From: Acidithiobacillus sp.
GTDB lineage: Bacteria; Pseudomonadota; Gammaproteobacteria; Acidithiobacillales; Acidithiobacillaceae
DNA length: 39,389 nucleotides
Assembly (NCBI RefSeq): GCF_023256195.1
Contig: NZ_JAGDWX010000007.1
Location: forward strand, 1-39,389
Direction: 5' to 3'
Part shown: piece after piece, positions 38,087 through 39,389 of the stretch
How the letters are laid out: each line of letters starts with the position of its first letter
How positions within the stretch are numbered: the first letter of the stretch is position 1
Program-made: the position numbers and the translations under genes
Notes under the pieces: generated by a model
Seen by the model: only the letters and a program-made list of their open reading frames with translations
Told to the model about the DNA's origin: nothing
Databases searched by the model: none

Positions 38087-38930
38087 CAGCAGCGATATCC
38101 ACCCCGGTAGCTGTCTCGATCCCTTCCAGACTCGGTACCGGATTCACCTCCAATACCCGCAGGCTTCCATCCTCGGCACGCATCAGATCGACGCCGGCAA
38201 GCTCGAGACCCAGAGCCGCGCTGGCACGCCGGGCCAACTCCTGTGCCGTTTCGTCCAGCGCCTCCAGATCCCAGGCCCGGGCCTGCCCGCCACAGTGGAG
38301 ATTGCTGCGAAAGTCCCGCGTCGAAGCCCGACGTTCCATGGCCGCCAGCACTCTGCCACCCAGGACGATGATGCGCAGGTCACTGCGACCGGGCAGATAC
38401 TCCTGTACCATGGCCTCATGCTGCAGGTGCAGGAGCGTATCCAGGAGTGCGCTGGCCGCTTCCCGCGACTCGGCAAGGTTCACTCCCACCCCCTGAGATC
38501 CCGACAGCAGCTTGATGACCACCGGCGGTGGCAGGGCATCCAGAAGCGTATCCCTCTGGCTTGGGTGCGCAAAATAGGCGGTTCGCGGAACCGGCAGGCC
38601 GGCACCACGCAGGATCTGCAGGGAGCCGAACTTGTCCCGGGCGGCCAGCAGGGCATCCGCGCCGTTCAGACAGTAGGCCCCCTGGGCAGCAAAATGGCGC
38701 AGGATACGTGCGCCCAGCTGGGTCAGTGGGCTGCCCACCCGCGGCAGCACCGCCGCCACCTCAGTCCCCTCGGCCTCGCGATGACGCCAGGCAAAACCGC
38801 CGTCGAGATCGAGTATGAACTCCTCCGGAGCAAGCCGCACGACATGCAGGCCACACTCCGCCAAGGCCTGCTGCAGACGCCGCGTCGAGTAGAGTTCCGG
38901 CTGGCGCGACAGCAGGGCGACCTGAGCCAT
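38034..38930 (-). CDS. RimK-family ATP-grasp ligase
   Basis: This 298-aa protein has the RimK layout: an N-terminal domain (MAQVALLSRQPELYSTRRLQQA), ARDKFGSLQILRGAGLPVPRT, the ATP-grasp lid VVIKLLSGSQGVGV, and metal-binding ends GLELAGVDLMRAEDG and VLEVNPVPSLEGIE. RimK-type ligases add amino acids to proteins or small molecules (for example glutamate to ribosomal protein S6, or glutamyl ligases for cofactors); the substrate here is unknown. The frame stays open 72 codons upstream over the neighbouring gene; the ATG at 38930, 5 nt after that gene's stop, fits the family start. Confidence 0.9.
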   Translation of the reverse strand: MAQVALLSRQPELYSTRRLQQALAECGLHVVRLAPEEFILDLDGGFAWRHREAEGTEVAAVLPRVGSPLTQLGARILRHFAAQGAYCLNGADALLAARDKFGSLQILRGAGLPVPRTAYFAHPSQRDTLLDALPPPVVIKLLSGSQGVGVNLAESREAASALLDTLLHLQHEAMVQEYLPGRSDLRIIVLGGRVLAAMERRASTRDFRSNLHCGGQARAWDLEALDETAQELARRASAALGLELAGVDLMRAEDGSLRVLEVNPVPSLEGIETATGVDIAAAIASWLRLRVEERGRAA

Positions 38931-38935
38931 CGACC

Positions 38936-39250
38936 TCACACAGAAGCGCTGCTGGCCGCGCGAAAGCGCAGCAGCGGCAGCTCGCCGTGGGCGATGGAGC
39001 GACGGATGAAGGCCGCCCGCCCTGGCTCCCGGGCTTCCAGTTCGGCCTCCCCCGCGGCTGCACGGCCGAGCAAGGCCGCGAACAGCACCTCCAGCTCCAG
39101 CGCATCGACGCGCAGAGACTCCGGTTCGCGTCCATGGCTGCGCCAAAAAAGATTGCTGGCCCAGCCCTTGGCACGGATGGCGGGCTCCTCATACCAACGA
39201 GCGCAGCGCTGCGCAATGGCAGGGAAATCGGCGGAATCCTGGACGTCCAT
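38936..39250 (-). CDS. Hypothetical protein, 104 aa, upstream of RimK-like ligase
   Basis: I do not recognise this family. The protein is soluble and mainly helical (FPAIAQRCARWYEEPAIRAKGWASNLFWR at the N terminus, VDALELEVLFAALLGRAAAGEAELEA in the centre, ending ELPLLRFRAASSASV). It has no signal peptide. The ATG at 39250 has AGGAG about 9 nt upstream; upstream ATG codons at 39271 and 39307 lack this. The RimK-like gene begins 5 nt after its stop, so they form an operon and may act together. Confidence 0.7.
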   Translation of the reverse strand: MDVQDSADFPAIAQRCARWYEEPAIRAKGWASNLFWRSHGREPESLRVDALELEVLFAALLGRAAAGEAELEAREPGRAAFIRRSIAHGELPLLRFRAASSASV

Positions 39251-39301
39251 GGGGCGAGCTCCTGAGTGCATTGGAAGAACGAGAGCATAGAGGATCGGGT
39301 T

Positions 39302-39330
39302 TGGCAAGGAAACATAAGTGGAGCATAATG
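39302..39330 (+). promoter_or_regulatory. Sigma70 promoter reading out of the right edge
   Basis: TTGGCA (39302-39307) and CATAAT (39325-39330) are separated by exactly 17 nt. Transcription would start near 39337, about 14 nt before an ATG at 39351 on the same strand. It lies between the divergent 104-aa gene and the truncated plus-strand frame. Confidence 0.6.
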
Positions 39331-39350
39331 ATCAACTATAAAGAGAACCA

Positions 39351-39389
39351 TGGAACCGGTAACGACGATTCGCGACCCGAGGGGTCCGC
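39351..39389 (+). CDS. Truncated start of a plus-strand CDS (5' end only)
   Basis: ATG at 39351 with AAAGAG upstream opens a frame of 13 codons (M-E-P-V-T-T-I-R-D-P-R-G-P) that runs off the window. It lies just downstream of a good sigma70 promoter. Nothing can be said about its product. Confidence 0.45.

Overview
The window reads as a chromosomal segment of a G+C-rich, chemolithotrophic sulfur-oxidising gammaproteobacterium of the Acidithiobacillaceae, most like Acidithiobacillus caldus. The evidence is an sHdr-type sulfur cluster next to a soxXYZA-DUF302-soxB operon preceded by a sigma54-dependent two-component system (the arrangement described as TspS/TspR in A. caldus), together with the usual proteobacterial orders mreBCD-mrdAB-dacA-ybeD-lipB-lipA and glyQ-glyS-gmhB-plsC. 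The species assignment is inference; no rRNA or tRNA gene is present.

Region 1 (1-7770, minus strand) is one long co-directional run. A cytoplasmic-type three-subunit molybdoenzyme (SoeABC-like, probable sulfite:quinone oxidoreductase) is followed by moaA (molybdenum cofactor synthesis), a single-domain rhodanese, tusA, dsrE and hdrC; the next gene, probably hdrB, is cut by the window edge. Together these would carry sulfane sulfur (Rhd, TusA, DsrE) to the Hdr-like complex and oxidise the released sulfite. Two matching AT-rich elements lie upstream of soeA and of tusA on the same strand.

Region 2 (7771-13317) holds a small unknown protein (101 aa), moaC, and a plus-strand operon of a secreted tandem PhnD-like binding protein, a histidine kinase and a sigma54-type response regulator. 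A near-perfect sigma54 promoter precedes this operon, and a second one precedes soxX, about 220 bp downstream of a TGTCCC-N4-GGGACA palindrome.

Region 3 (13318-18237) is the Sox operon, closed by an intrinsic terminator. Region 4 (18294-28752) is cell-wall elongation and shape (MreBCD, PBP2, RodA, DacA), lipoate synthesis (LipB, LipA), a DUF218/ElyC-like protein and a convergent L,D-transpeptidase.

Region 5 (28854-33769) is the least described part. A FimV-like TPR membrane protein, a receiver-like protein with an in-frame hexanucleotide repeat, a Ras-like GTPase, a protein with a possible roadblock fold and a true roadblock/LC7 protein form a tight plus-strand operon with its own promoter. 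I propose a polarity or surface-motility switch analogous to MglA/MglB or the Streptomyces conservons; this is inference.

Region 6 (33837-39389) has glyQS, gmhB and plsC on the plus strand, then a minus-strand pair (an unknown 104-aa protein and a RimK-like ATP-grasp ligase), and a good sigma70 promoter reading out of the right edge into a truncated gene.
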